64,000 nucleotides of DNA from Henricia sp. BOLD:AAB3569 (lineage: Eukaryota > Echinodermata > Asteroidea > Spinulosida > Echinasteridae): assembly GCA_037783545.1 (NCBI GenBank), contig JBBELK010000303.1, positions 310,001-374,000 on the forward strand, given 5' to 3'. Of the stretch, positions 53,285 through 64,000 are shown one piece after another. Made by a program: the position numbers and the translations under genes. Every line of letters begins with the position of its first letter. The stretch's first letter is position 1. The notes beneath the pieces were generated by a model. It did no database searches. It was not told the DNA's origin and was given only the letters and a program-made list of their open reading frames with translations.

Positions 53285-54597
53285 ATTCCTAAAAAAATAA
53301 AATTATATTAATAATAATAACCTACAAAAAGTAACCGTACCTGATTGCCCATACACGTGCACGTACTTTGTCAGGAAGTGGTTATGGAATACTGCACATG
53401 CAACCTTGTGTAAACCGAAAAGATAATGTAAATTGGACATACAGGAAAACCGAACACCTGCGTACAATTTTACGTACTACTGTGTGGGAAAGGTACACAA
53501 TTACATGTACATATATATTAAATGTATTTGTTATCACAACGAAAGTGATATAACATTATACAACAGCTTTATATGTCACTGTTTTTAATTATGTTTTTCT
53601 TAAAGGGCTGTGTCACGGTTTGCGCATGGGCAGAAAGTTAGGCTAACTCTTTTTAAATTTTGTCGCTGGGTTTTGCATATCCTATTCAATCTTTGCCATC
53701 CTTATAATTCTTTAGTGATTTTGGCAGTTGTGTACTAGTCAACGCCCAGGTTGTCCTGATGTATTACTTTTTACTTGAAATTACCGTATTTTTAAGACGC
53801 CAAACATCAATATCACGGCCGCACAGGCCGTCGTTCAAAAGATTTTTTTTTTTTATCCCATCAAATACCTCGACAAACCATGACAGAAACGACATTGAAT
53901 GATATGAATATGGTTAGCCTTGTTCAAGGCCGTCTCCAGGTTTTTTTGCTGTACGAGAGAATATTGGGTCTAGCGCATGCAAACTGCACACGGCATCAAA
54001 ACGAGCCACTGTAGTAAACCCGTACGGCAACACACTGTCTGCGTACATACTGCGTACTAGCTGCGTACGGCGTGGCCTACATGTGTTTCGAAAGACAGCC
54101 TGGTCGAGTCTGCACTTCCGGGTTTAATGTTTTTCTTTATTTTTTCGGCCAGTTTTTTCCGGAAATGGGCGGGCTTTGAGTATGCGGGTATGCAAGGTAT
54201 GAATATTTAACATTTGTCTTGAGCCAATCAAGAGCTTCATGAGTAGCACGTAATGACGCGAGCATGCATTATGCATGTGATGGCGTCCTCATGTTACGAG
54301 AACCGTGGCATGATCGATGGACGAAAACAACAAATATTCTCGGGTTCGCAGCATTTATTGTGCTTGTCTGTTTACGTATTTGATTACACTTCTGGGGGAC
54401 AACGGTCGTAATATGACAGCTTTTCTGAATGATCTGTGGGAGCTCTTAATACTGCCTCAGATGAACATACTGGGGATCGCAGATCATAGCATTTTTCAAA
54501 CATAACCTTCCGTGCGTCGACCAATGAAATTTCAGCTCACGCTGGTGTGGTTTCCCTATTACTGTAATAAGTTTCGCTGGCTAAATGCAGAACCATA
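53285..54597. other. gene-free stretch
   Basis: Nothing recognised. The 62-codon frame at 54317-54505 has a short hydrophobic segment but no splice context or domain. Confidence 0.4.
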
Positions 54598-54765
54598 AAG
54601 GCGTTGGGTTTAGGACCATACCGATACATGTACGTGCATGTGTGCATAGTCGTAGCGCTAGTGCGGCGCGTTGTGAGCCAATACGTGCAACAGATTCCGT
54701 AGCTTGTAAGCGCTTTGTTCAGTTTTATCTTCAGCGGGCCTTCTAAAAGACAAGCCCAACGCCTT
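54598..54765. repeat. foldback with AAGGCGTTGGG termini
   Basis: AAGGCGTTGGGTTTAGG and (complement) AAGGCGTTGGGCTTGTC. The left terminus recurs alone at about 59208. Confidence 0.55.
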
Positions 54766-55042
54766 GATCAAGGCTAGAATATGGTTGGATACAGCAATTT
54801 GTTCAACCTTGATTTCCACCAAAACTTATATGCTTATGTGGTCCTGACAGCAATTTTACAGCATATCTTATGTCGATGTCGCGATGGAAAGACACCGTGG
54901 CCGCTGCCGCTGTGCCGATTTTTTTCAAGACATCGATCGCGCGCGCGCGATGCCAAATCGAACGAAGGCGCCCATCACCTTGTACTATGTAGTTGCATTC
55001 TGCGTATTGTATACAAATAATGAATGTTTATGAGTGCAATGT

Positions 55043-55145
55043 GAGGAATATTCTCATGAGGTGAAAGATGAAATGTTTCATTTAACGAGGCGAAGCCGAG
55101 TTGAATGGAACACATTCCATCTTTCACCGAATGAAAATATCCCTC
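55043..55145. repeat. hairpin A with GAGGCGAAGCCGAG apex
   Basis: The arms (GAGGTGAAAGATGAAATG with CATTCCATCTTTCACCGA, extending outwards through GAGGAATATTCTCAT) enclose GAGGCGAAGCCGAG at 55087-55100, the same apex as 55691-55755. Confidence 0.8.
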
Positions 55146-55360
55146 CCATTGCACGAATTTTTATTTTATTTTATACGACGGTTTTATACGACGGCCAAGT
55201 AGAATGTCATCCTACTTGTTTTTTTACAAACTATTCAGGCCTACCCTTCGAGTATATTTCATCGTCCGTAACCCGCCATATCGCTTGTGCATGTGAGTTG
55301 TAAACAAGTTTGCGTCAGGGCCGGGGCCGCGCTGGCGTCATACATTCGACACGCACATAA

Positions 55361-55620
55361 GGTGCGTTCAGACGGTCGTTGTTAACTTATAAGTAAGTCG
55401 TTGGTAGTGCCTGGGCACTCGTGAGTAAGCTCGTAAGTAGTGACCGTGTGGACGCACTTACTTACAAGTTACCAACGACGATTTACCCACGAGAAATCTT
55501 ATGAGTAGCGCGCTACTTACGAGCGCGCACCGTGGTATATGGGCCGTGTGCATGCCTGCGCGTCGTTGTTAAAGCACCGTGTGGACACGCGTCGTTGTTA
55601 GTGGGACTGTCGTTGTTAAC
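55361..55620. mobile_element. G foldback MITE
   Basis: Starts GGTGCGTTCAGACGGTCGTT. Inner GTAAGTCGTTGGTA pairs with TACCAACGACGATTTAC. CGTCGTTGTTA words recur to GTCGTTGTTAAC at the right end. The same start opens at 63961. Confidence 0.65.
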
Positions 55621-55690
55621 TTTACCTTCGAAGGTATAGTATACAAATATTGACTGCTTCGAGTGGTATAGTAAAACTAGCCTCCCGAGG

Positions 55691-55755
55691 TGACCCACGG
55701 AACATTCTATTTTCCCGAGGCGAAGCCGAGGGGAAATAGAATGCTCCGTGGGTCA
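55691..55755. repeat. hairpin B with GAGGCGAAGCCGAG apex
   Basis: TGACCCACGGAACATTCTAT with TTTCCC pairs with GGGAAATAGAATGCTCCGTG and GGTCA (one mismatch). The apex 55717-55730 is identical to that of hairpin A, while the arms are unrelated. Confidence 0.85.
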
Positions 55756-56729
55756 CGCATAACGGAAAGAATATTGCATGCATTTGGGTATTTTCTTTTA
55801 TTGTATATGGAAAACCGTCTTGACCAAATACCCTTACACTAATCGAAGATAGAAGTAGTTTCAACTGTCCAATGCAATGATTTCGCCAGAGATGATGTCT
55901 TTTTATACGAAAACGATAACTGAAGACTACGTCGGGTAATGGCAAAACAAACCCTAATTAACATTCAGTCTCTCCGACGCAAGCTAAATCAATTTCTTTT
56001 AACTTAAGATGATTTTTTTTTACAAGGGCGACCTCATGTAAATGAAACTAGGCCGTTACTATCGTTACATCATGGCTCCGTTTTGCGTGCGGCATCCCTG
56101 ACCTTTATACACTGGACCAACTGCTTTGCCCAGACTACTGCCCTGCGTCCATACGATCGCATGTACTCCATTTAACGCATGTCATGTGAAGATAGCATAA
56201 CCATAGTCTCGGTGAGGTATTGTCTTGGGAGTACTAAGATGAGGCCTTTTCACACGACATTAAAAAACTCTCAAGGTTTGAGACAGAATTTACGAGCCGG
56301 TGATTGTTTACTTTATGATTACAAGGTAGGGTGATTTGGCATACTTTCACACGACACAGCGAAAGAATCACTGGCGTTCCTTGAGATGAGAATTATTTTT
56401 CCACTGGCCGTGGCAGACCATTGATTTTGTGCATAGAATGCCGCTGGTACCAGCAGCCAAAAACATACCCGTGAGAAAGTGTACTGCGCGATGCGACAGC
56501 CGAGGAGACGAATTATTTTCGAAAAGTAAGACACACTAGACTAAGAAGGAGTCGTCCATTATCCAATCAAAATTGGATGGCGTGGGAAAAATCGCTGGGA
56601 GTATCGAGGATCGGAACGGTGACTCGGAGCCATGACCGGTGGACGTACTTGCTGAGTAGGCCTACATTTGCTTTAAATTTCGCAGGAACAGAGCGCGTGC
56701 ACACAGTACACCCGTACGTGTGTCTGTAT
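55756..56729. other. gene-free stretch
   Basis: TTCACACGACA words at 56250 and 56347 resemble TTCACACGAT at about 57000, suggesting the edges of a diverged foldback. No gene seen. Confidence 0.4.
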
Positions 56730-56885
56730 TCAAATCGCGGATGTTTAACAATAGGAACAATAGCGTCAGCGATTGCCAAGGACGTCCGCGATTTTGGAAT
56801 CATGTACAAAACAAATTAGAGCAGTCGCCAAAAAAACCCAAGTCCAAACAAAAGAGGAACAATGGGACGTCCGCGGTGGGAGGTG
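56730..56885. repeat. X repeat copy 3 (diverged)
   Basis: AAATCGCGGATGTTTAACAA, AAGGACGTCCGCGATTTTGG and AACAAAAGAGGAACAATGGG. Confidence 0.65.
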
Positions 56886-57010
56886 CATGCGTTCAAGACT
56901 CAGCGCACGCGCTGCGTTGTCACAAAGGTCGTGTACGGTGTATCAACGCATGCGCATTGCGTTGACTGTCGCAAAGGACGTAGTACAAATCGCCGCGCTT
57001 CACACGATCG

Positions 57011-57197
57011 TTCTCAAGGATACCTTGAGAAATCTTGCGCTTGCGAAAGATTTTGTCGTAGGTCTGCACCTCCGCCAAAATATCTCAAGGATTGAGAAAA
57101 TTTCTCAAGGAATGCTTGTCACTCTCAAGCATTGGGTGTCCTTTTACACGATGGCACTTTTGTAAGATTTTCTCAAGCATGAGAAAATATCTCAAGC
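57011..57197. repeat. CTCAAG word array
   Basis: TTCTCAAGG/CTCAAGC words occur six times and CTTGAGAAA once, with palindromes such as CTCAAGGATACCTTGAG. Irregular spacing. Confidence 0.55.
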
Positions 57198-58529
57198 CTT
57201 CAGTTGCGAGGTTTTTTTTGGCCTCGTGTGAATGTTTGTTTTTATCATAGTACACATCACACATGTGGATAACGCCGTTTGTAATAGTTTTCCAATCCTG
57301 TAAAAGGTCTTTGACTAACATCTGGTGCAGCATATAGAACAGGATTTACATTTTAATTGTGCATCTACAATGCATCTGGCTATATTAACATGAATATATA
57401 GCATGTTTACGTTCTAATCGATAATACTGGTCAAAGTCGAGTGCAGGCAATTATGCACACAGATAGATAATCAGTAAGCAAATTGAATTAACACTTCATT
57501 TCACTTATACTTGAAACAAATAGAATGGAATTTACAAAACGAAAGAGCAAAGCCGGTTTACAGGATTTCCAGACAATGCGAAACAGAGCTACTAAACCAT
57601 CATAAAATATCCCTTACTATGTACATGTATTAAAAGAGCTTGTTCAGATTTTCCAACAGATTGGATTTCTTTCTAACCTAACAATCATATGAAATACCTT
57701 CTCAAAAAAAATATATTCATGGGAAGAAACGAAAATGCAATCTACATTTTTGATGTGGAGGCAAAAAAGTTGGTGTAATCACTGCATTGCTTCATGTAAC
57801 CGGATAAATTTATTTTAAAAACATTGGTGGTTTCCTTGACGATATCCTTGAAAATATGGATTGAGAGCGCGAAATTATAGAATGGTAATGAGAAAAATAT
57901 GACGAATTACATCGTATAAACATTCAACACAGATGGGAAAGATGGGGAGGGGGTTCAAAAATGTGACCTGGACACACGCCTCTAAGTGGATGATATTATA
58001 AAATATCGGGTAAAACCGCGCTGTGGTTTTTTTTTTAACTGTAATATTTATGCCGACCATGCTGGTACATTTAAAATCAGAATGTGTTTATTCCACTACC
58101 AGACATAGTGTCTATGGATTTTAATACCATATTGGTTAGAGTCGGGTCAGCTGTGAAAATGTTAAACTTTTTAACAAGTCATGTCCGACTCTTGAGAGTA
58201 ACAGCATTTATGAAGCCCCAGCAGGGGGCATCATTAAAGAAAATTGATATCGGGTTGGAAAATTTGCCCTTCTTTGGTGTCAGACCCACCCACCCAGTGT
58301 TCTTACGTGAAAAAAATCGTTGTTGTTCAGATCAGTTAGACCCCCGGATATTTTGACGTGATCAACAAAAAAATACCCATTTCGAAAGAGACGACCCCAC
58401 CCCCTCGGAAAAAAAGTAGTTTGTTTTCCCCATCTACATGTACAGTTAAAGTCAGAAGTATAAATACATGTACACCACTACCATCATCACCCAAAATGGT
58501 AAACAGGACTACCCGAACCATTGCAAGAT
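57198..58529. other. gene-free stretch
   Basis: Nothing recognised. Confidence 0.4.
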
Positions 58530-58740
58530 ATACCCAGCACGATATGTGGCAAAGGGACTTCCCCTAACGCCCCTATACCTCAACACACTCTTCCCTTTTG
58601 TTAACGCACCAACCCCCACCCCCCCCCCCCCCTCCCCCCCCCCCCCCCCCCACATAAATTTGACCCTTGTTGGTAATGTTGTCACTCGTAAATTTACAAT
58701 CCCTACCTCTTAGATGGGAAAAACCAGCTCTTTTTTTTCA
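58530..58740 (-). repeat. F repeat with C runs
   Basis: CTTTTGTTAACGCACCAACC followed by C runs to 58651; inverted relative to 18382-18560. The outer part ACAATCCCTACCTCTTAG resembles repeat V. Confidence 0.6.
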
Positions 58741-58764
58741 GCGAGGCCCTATAGACCTCCTATT

Positions 58765-59115
58765 TAAAAAAAATGATATCAAACACTTTTTTGCAGTGAC
58801 CCCAAATTTGAATTCATGAGTTAACAAGAGAAACCCGACTAAAAGTGTTGATACCAATGGTAACATACACCACGTGATTTCCTCCTGTAAAATGTATACC
58901 CTTGTGGGAGAAATTGCCAGCTGAATTTTTTTTTTTTTTTAAATTAACTCGGTTTCAAACGATTTACCATTTATTCAACACAAAAAAAACATGCATAGAT
59001 TTTTAAGGTTTCCTGAATACTGCAAGAAGTTTTACACAAGGAATGCACTTTATCATCATTATTCTTTAGTTATGTAATGCTTTTGTTCCTGGAATTCGTA
59101 AAATGGTTCCATCTG
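58765..59115 (+). repeat. T1 MITE copy
   Basis: CATGAGTTAACAAGAGAAAC, CCAATGGTAACATACACCAC and TTAGTTATGTAATGCTTTTG. Confidence 0.65.
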
Positions 59116-60479
59116 CAAATAATGGGAATTTAACACTAATTTATCCATTTCTGAAATGGCAGCTAAACCCACACCTGTTTGCTACCTTTAACATTACTAC
59201 TAATCACAAAGGCGTTGGATTTTCTTTTAAAAAAATAAATAATAATAAATAAATAAAACAGTGGTAAATGCACCATCTAAAGCCGATCTCTCAATGTGCA
59301 AATGTGGAATTATATTATTTTCCGAAATCATGTGTTGAGATTACCCGTGTCTGTCAATAAATGTTAACAAAATATTTCCAAACCGTGAAAAAAAATACCG
59401 TAGTTAGAAACTATAAGGAACGTGTGTTCCTTTTGAAACACGACAGCGTATATATTGTGGCGTGACGTCATCACAGTGGCTATTTATAGACTGCCGAAGT
59501 GAATAGACTGCCGAAGTGAATAGACTGCCGAAGTAAATACTAGGGATGTCAGTTGGCGGTCAACATTTTGTCTGAAATCTCAGGAACTTTTGCCTGAAAT
59601 GTGTAAAAACATATGCAGTTATGCACAGACGAACCAAACGAAAAAGCCTGAAATTAGGCAATTGCCTGAACTCTGACATCCCTGGAATACGTTTCCTTTC
59701 CAAAAAAGTTTCTCCACTTTCTTGAATGCATCATTTGGCCTTTTTGCTCAGACGAAAAAGCCTTTGTTCTTGTTCTGATTTTTGGCCTTTTCGCTAGGAC
59801 GAAAAAGCCTTTGTTTTCGTTCTGAAAATACTTCCCGTTTACAGTTTTTTCCAACCGCTTACACACGATAAGTGCAACTAAGGCCACAATATTCGAATGC
59901 AAACACTCGCCGTTCACTCGTACGTGCAGAATATGTGCAAAACTTAAAGTACATTCTGGTTGTTTTCGCACCAACTGCCCTGCAGAAGACGACCGATGCA
60001 AGCACAATTAACGAATAAATTACGTATACTTAACACGGACCCCTTTTGTGTGCATTTCTGTTGTAAATCAAATGACACTATTTTCAAAAAGTGAAATCTT
60101 GTACCAGTTGAAATATTTCGTGCATCACACAAATAAATGCAAACAACACACGAAGTCGATCAGTTATTACGAACGAAAACAAAATATTACTGAATTATAT
60201 CTTTAGATGAAAATGTATAGATGAGAAGGCCTTAGTGATCTGAAGGACATCCAGAAAAGAAAGGTACGTGTAAAGAGGAGGGAAGGAAGAAACTAAAACG
60301 AACTTTTTCTTTTCTTTTAAAAGACCTGTCACCCTAATTGATACAAAGACCGGCACGGTCATAACTTTTGATTCAGGAAAACAACGCCAGAACTCAGATC
60401 GGAAAGAATGTGAACTGGATGGAAGGCCTTTCACTTGTGAAGTTTGTTTGTTCTAAACAATGACAAGTTTTATTTATTT
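59116..60479. other. gene-free stretch with short direct repeats
   Basis: A 17-bp unit TAGACTGCCGAAGTGAA repeats three times at 59487-59537. Two copies of a roughly 46-base unit (GACGAAAAAGCCTTTGTT) lie at about 59738-59830 and explain the 117-codon open frame. At 60195-60434 an open minus-strand frame ends in a pyrimidine-rich tract, but no exon can be supported. Confidence 0.45.
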
Positions 60480-60660
60480 ATTTATTTATTTATTCACAGC
60501 ATCCAACAGCGGAAGGACCGCCAATTACAGGAATGGGATCAATTAACATAGATATTCGAATAACTATCAACTTCTAAGTTGAATTAGAAACGGACAGAGA
60601 CACCGGGGAATGCTTGCCCTTGCTCTTCACGAAAGAATGCTGTGGGATCTTTAAAGGTTT
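60480..60660 (-). repeat. S1 SINE 3' part with TTTA tail
   Basis: A (TTTA)n run at 60471-60494 then, on the minus strand, AGCATTCTTTCGTGAAGAGC and TTCCCCGGTGTCTCTGTCCG as in 13875-13930. Confidence 0.65.
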
Positions 60661-61214
60661 TGTGAGGTGAAAATTATCACCCAGCTGTTTTTATACAGAA
60701 ATCAAAAGATCAAAGTGTTGCAGACAAAGGGGCAAACTCAAATTTGTTTTCATTTCAAAAAGAAGTGACATTTTCTCTACTTCAAAAATGTCTTGTCAAG
60801 CGAGGGCGCTGTTTGTTGCTGGTCATGGAGGGAACCCACAGTGGAAAAACAAAGAAAGAACATTACATTTCAAACAGTAGCAGTAGCCCATTGATCCATT
60901 TTTGACCCAAACAAACTTGTTAGGGTTGTTGCAAATGACATACTAAACAAACTCAGCAAACTTATATAGTTCATGATATCAAGAAGCCACTGAAAATGAC
61001 ATTAACTTTTGTACACAAGTCTATGGATAATTCCTCTGTTTTTCCTGAGATGACATCACGGCTTTGCTCATGAATATGGAAATTCTCATTAACATAAAAA
61101 TAGAAAATGTGCAATTACACCAAAACGCAACTATCAAATTCTCTGAAATTGACCGAAATGTGTAAAACACATCCTCTACTATTATTTTATGTAATAAAAA
61201 CCCTATTTCACACG
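60661..61214. other. gene-free stretch
   Basis: Nothing recognised. Confidence 0.4.
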
Positions 61215-61385
61215 TCCTTTAAAGTGCGTTACCGAACACACTGGACCAACGGCTTTACATCCCATCCGAAGGACGGAACAGGTGTGATTAAGTGCCTTGC
61301 TCAAGAGCACAAGTGCCACATCCCGTCACGGCCCGGAATCGAACACACATTCTAGTACTGGCACAGGAACTTGAGTTCGACGCAC
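61215..61385 (-). repeat. S1 SINE, head and body
   Basis: On the minus strand, TCGATTCCGGGCC (B-box region) then GAGCAAGGCACTTAATCACA, TCCTTCGGATGGGATGTAAA and GCCGTTGGTCCAGTGTG. Confidence 0.65.
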
Positions 61386-61513
61386 TATTTCGGCCATAAC
61401 ACCCCATAACATATCAATTACCATTGTGTGTCTCAAATACGAAATGTATATTATCTTACGCAAGTTATCGACCGCTGTGCAATTGTTTTCAAAAATATTA
61501 ATTTTTTTTTACT

Positions 61514-61560
61514 GGGGGGGGGGGGGGGGGGGGTGGGGGGGGGGGGGGGGGGGGGGGTGG
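61514..61560. repeat. poly-G tract
   Basis: About 45 G broken by two T. Assembly or read accuracy here is doubtful. Confidence 0.9.
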
Positions 61561-61585
61561 TACTACAAAAAAAAATCGTTGTGTA

Positions 61586-62690
61586 TTACAGTTTTTCTCA
61601 GTTGCTTTGATGCACTTCCCGAAACACTAACCTCTTTCTCAATACTCTAAATGCAATCCTCAAAACACTGAAATCATTTCTCACAACACTATACCACCCT
61701 TGCAAAAGCAAATATAACGATCAAAATGCTAACAACAGGCGTCAAAATACACTAAGTCAGTCAATCGCTACATCAATGTAACGAAATGAATAGCACCTTC
61801 TGATCATTGCGTGAACACTGACACCCAAATGGAAAAGTAATTGCATCAAAACTGGACAGAGTGATAGTGTTGCTGACAATGTAAACAACAAATGGACACA
61901 CTATACAAGAAAAAACACATTTATGATGGTGTGTATCTTGAATGTTTTTACATGTAGTATTGTTTTTTTGTTGTCGTTGTTGTTGTTGTATATATTTTAT
62001 GGCATCTTCGGCAACTAAGGCCCTTTATGCCATCAACTATACGGTTTTAGCTTTAACTATACTATATTATCAACTTGAGATGACGAAGAAGGAGTTGCAG
62101 TTTTTTAGAAGTGGGAGGAAAACCCCCAGAGAAATGCCCCAGGGGAAAACCCACGCGGTCAAGTAGGGACTGCAAACCCAATCCACATACACGCCCCGGA
62201 TTCGAACCCGGGACGCCAGAGGTGAAAGGCGAGGAAAGAACCCGTACGCCAACCCGACCGCCCCTTTTTTTTTTATTTCTCATTTCTTTATTTATGTATT
62301 TCTTGGGACAATCGCCCCATTGCTGACAAATGTAGTCAAGCAGTTACCCACTCCCATCGTGCTGGTGTTATCTTTTGTACAAACACAATGCTCATTGTAC
62401 GTAGTATTTTGCATGCAACGATTTACCCAATGCACAACTGCGGCATTTCAAATGGACAATGTACACAGTCAGTTGAAAAGAAAACAACCTGTTTTGCCTA
62501 GAATATAAAAAAAAATGAGAATTGCATCTATGCTATGGCAAGTGCGTTTAGCATTTTGTGTGCACACAATGGGAACTGGAAATATAGTGGATTGGCCAAT
62601 TGCATTCATTATGTGGGGTTTTGAGGCGCTGTTAATAAAATGAGCTTAGAGTTTGGGGAAGTGCATTAAAGCGATTGAGAAAAACTGTAA
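61586..62690. mobile_element. inverted-repeat DNA element of about 1.1 kb with an S2 SINE inside
   Basis: ACAGTTTTTCTCAGTTGCTT then TGATGCACTTCCCGAAAC is mirrored at 62656-62690 (complement ACAGTTTTTCTCAATCGCTT, TAATGCACTTCCCCAAAC). No transposase frame. The interior carries the SINE at 61965-62265. Confidence 0.75.
61965..62265 (-). repeat. S2 tRNA-derived SINE, best copy
   Basis: On the minus strand: box-A-like GGTCGGGTTGGCGTACGGG, box-B-like GGGTTCGAATCCGGGG, then GGATTGGGTTTGCAGTCCC, GTGGGTTTTCCCCTGGGG and a tail ending in TTG repeats (about 61965-61990). Other copies: 25092-25398 and 30600-30835. Confidence 0.75.
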
Positions 62691-63600
62691 TGTCGTGGGT
62701 TTTTGAAAGGCTGAGAACTTTGTCATTACTGTAGCAGTGTACATGTAGGCCTATATCCGCTAACTTGAGACTGTCGCTTGAGACTTGTGATAGAATTCCC
62801 GTACCTGTCATGTCAAGATACAGAAGCATTACGACGTAACTTTTCTACTCTACTTTGTTGACTCTCTAAATAAGAATTGTGTATGTTGCACGATAGTGAC
62901 CACAGAAATTTAAAGAAACAAATTCTCGAAAATACATCATTGAGCTTTGTGCGTTATCATTGCCTCTCCTGTTTTACGAAGATTGCCACATACTATTGTT
63001 TGTTCATTTGGGAAGTGCATGCGCACATTTGGCAAAAGTGTGTGCTTTTGAACCATGTGTTTTGAATTTTGAAAGCAATGTTTTATTTTGACATCAATGT
63101 TTTAGTTTCGGGGCTCGTGTAAATTATTTCTCGACGCGTGTTGGGTTTATAGTGCATCGAAATATTGCTGCGCACACCGTGTGTAAGCGATTGGAAAAAA
63201 AACTGTAAGATTTCCGATTAACTCAAGACATTCGTAATGTGTTTCATTTTCGTTTCTTTTGTCTCGATTAAAATACAACATTCCGCATTACGGGTTTCAT
63301 TTTCCTTTCCTTTGTATCGACCTGTTACTCATTAATTGTTGGTCTTTTCTGTACAAAAGCATCCGTACCACATTTGTTTAACGTCGCACCAGTGCCTCGT
63401 TTTTTGCTTTTATTCGCGCGCTAAAAAGTGCATTGCCATTTTTATTAAACCAGTTTTGAAAAAGCACTTAGCAATCCGTATTGTGCTTATTCGACGCTAA
63501 AAATAGGTCGAAAAATAAGCCAAAAGTATATAGTAGGCAATACTTTTTTTGGCAGCGATATTCAAACTAAAATGGATGGATTCCCAGTGATATTTCCGAT
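62691..63600. other. gene-free stretch
   Basis: Nothing recognised. Confidence 0.4.
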
Positions 63601-63681
63601 TTCTTTCTTTTTTTAACAGAGATTTCGTGAGACAGACAATAAAGCTGCACAATGATAAAGCTCCGCGTGCGCCCTGAGCAG

Positions 63682-63760
63682 GCTAGATTCACGCTGAGCC
63701 TTTTCGCGCGTACATTTGACACGCGTCGCTTTGGATCGAGTAAAACGACACACTCACCCA
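63682..63760. repeat. fragment of the 19.1-19.7 kb element
   Basis: GGCTAGATTCACGCTGAGCC then TTTTCGCGCGTACATTTGAC and ACGCGTCGCTTTG match the termini and subterminal words of 19120-19718. Confidence 0.55.
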
Positions 63761-63819
63761 ATCACAAAACTAGAGCTAAAGTGCTTCACGAAGCACGAAT
63801 ATCAGCCGGAATAGCTTAA

Positions 63820-63952
63820 AGGCACAGGCTCGTCAGCAATGCGAGCGTGCCAAATTCGTGCCACGAAATACGAAGCTCCGTAGCAAAGGCATGGAGCTGC
63901 GTATTTCGTAACACGAGCTTGGCGCGCGCGCATTGCTGGCGAGCCTCTGCCT
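63820..63952. mobile_element. T4 palindromic MITE, copy 3
   Basis: 133 bp with TTAA at 63816-63819 and a decayed CTAA at 63953-63956. The arms start AGGCACAGGCTCGTCAGCAA with more mismatches than copies 1 and 2. Confidence 0.88.
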
Positions 63953-63960
63953 CTAAATAG

Positions 63961-64000
63961 GTGCGTTCAGACGATCGTTGTTAACTTATATGTAAGTCGT
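63961..64000. mobile_element. G foldback MITE, left end cut by window edge
   Basis: GGTGCGTTCAGACGATCGTT and GTTAACTTATATGTAAGTCG match 55361-55400. It starts eight bases after T4 copy 3. Confidence 0.65.

Noticed and set aside
54317..54505. 62-codon frame with a short hydrophobic stretch
   Set aside because: No domain, no splice context and no homologous feature nearby.
59654..60007. 117-codon minus-strand frame
   Set aside because: Contains two copies of a non-coding direct repeat and no recognisable domain, signal or splice site.

Overview
This window is eukaryotic nuclear DNA from an animal. Coding sequence is sparse and split by introns with GT/AG borders. Most of the rest is non-LTR retrotransposon, tRNA-derived SINEs and small inverted-repeat DNA elements. 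An intact L2/CR1-like retroelement with a 2A-like peptide, SINEs with echinoderm/lancelet-style bodies, frequent TAGGCCTA-type words and a mucin/SEA membrane gene suggest a marine invertebrate, most likely a non-vertebrate deuterostome such as an echinoderm. The species cannot be fixed from the sequence.

Only one host gene can be modelled with confidence. It is a six-exon minus-strand gene (29942 down to 19928) whose introns keep one open frame of 526 residues. The order is signal peptide, Thr/Ala-rich mucin domain with a 24-bp coding minisatellite, SEA domain carrying a G-SVVA autoproteolysis-like motif, a transmembrane helix and a short cytosolic tail. A possible second secreted-protein start lies at 466-246 on the minus strand.

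Layout. 0-6.7 kb: repeats, including a 948-bp GC-rich foldback inserted into an older repeat. 6.75-10.8 kb: L2-like retrotransposon with an intact 1282-codon ORF on the minus strand. 11-19 kb: repeats, a PIF/Harbinger transposase remnant and unassigned DNA. 19.9-29.9 kb: the mucin-like gene, with many elements in its introns. 30-43 kb: SINEs, MITEs and a broken second non-LTR element carrying a nest of TTAA-flanked elements. 44-47 kb: a Tc1-type transposase pseudogene split by a 1214-bp element full of TTAGTCATG-like words. 47-64 kb: foldback and TTAA MITEs, SINEs and long stretches with no recognisable gene.

The window is best read as a record of transposition. At least three TTAA-flanked MITE families, and a probable fourth, can be delimited; one insertion is confirmed by a filled/empty-site comparison inside the window. 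Several foldback elements are filled with a short repeated word, which is the least explained signal here. All calls are from reading the sequence; no database search was possible.
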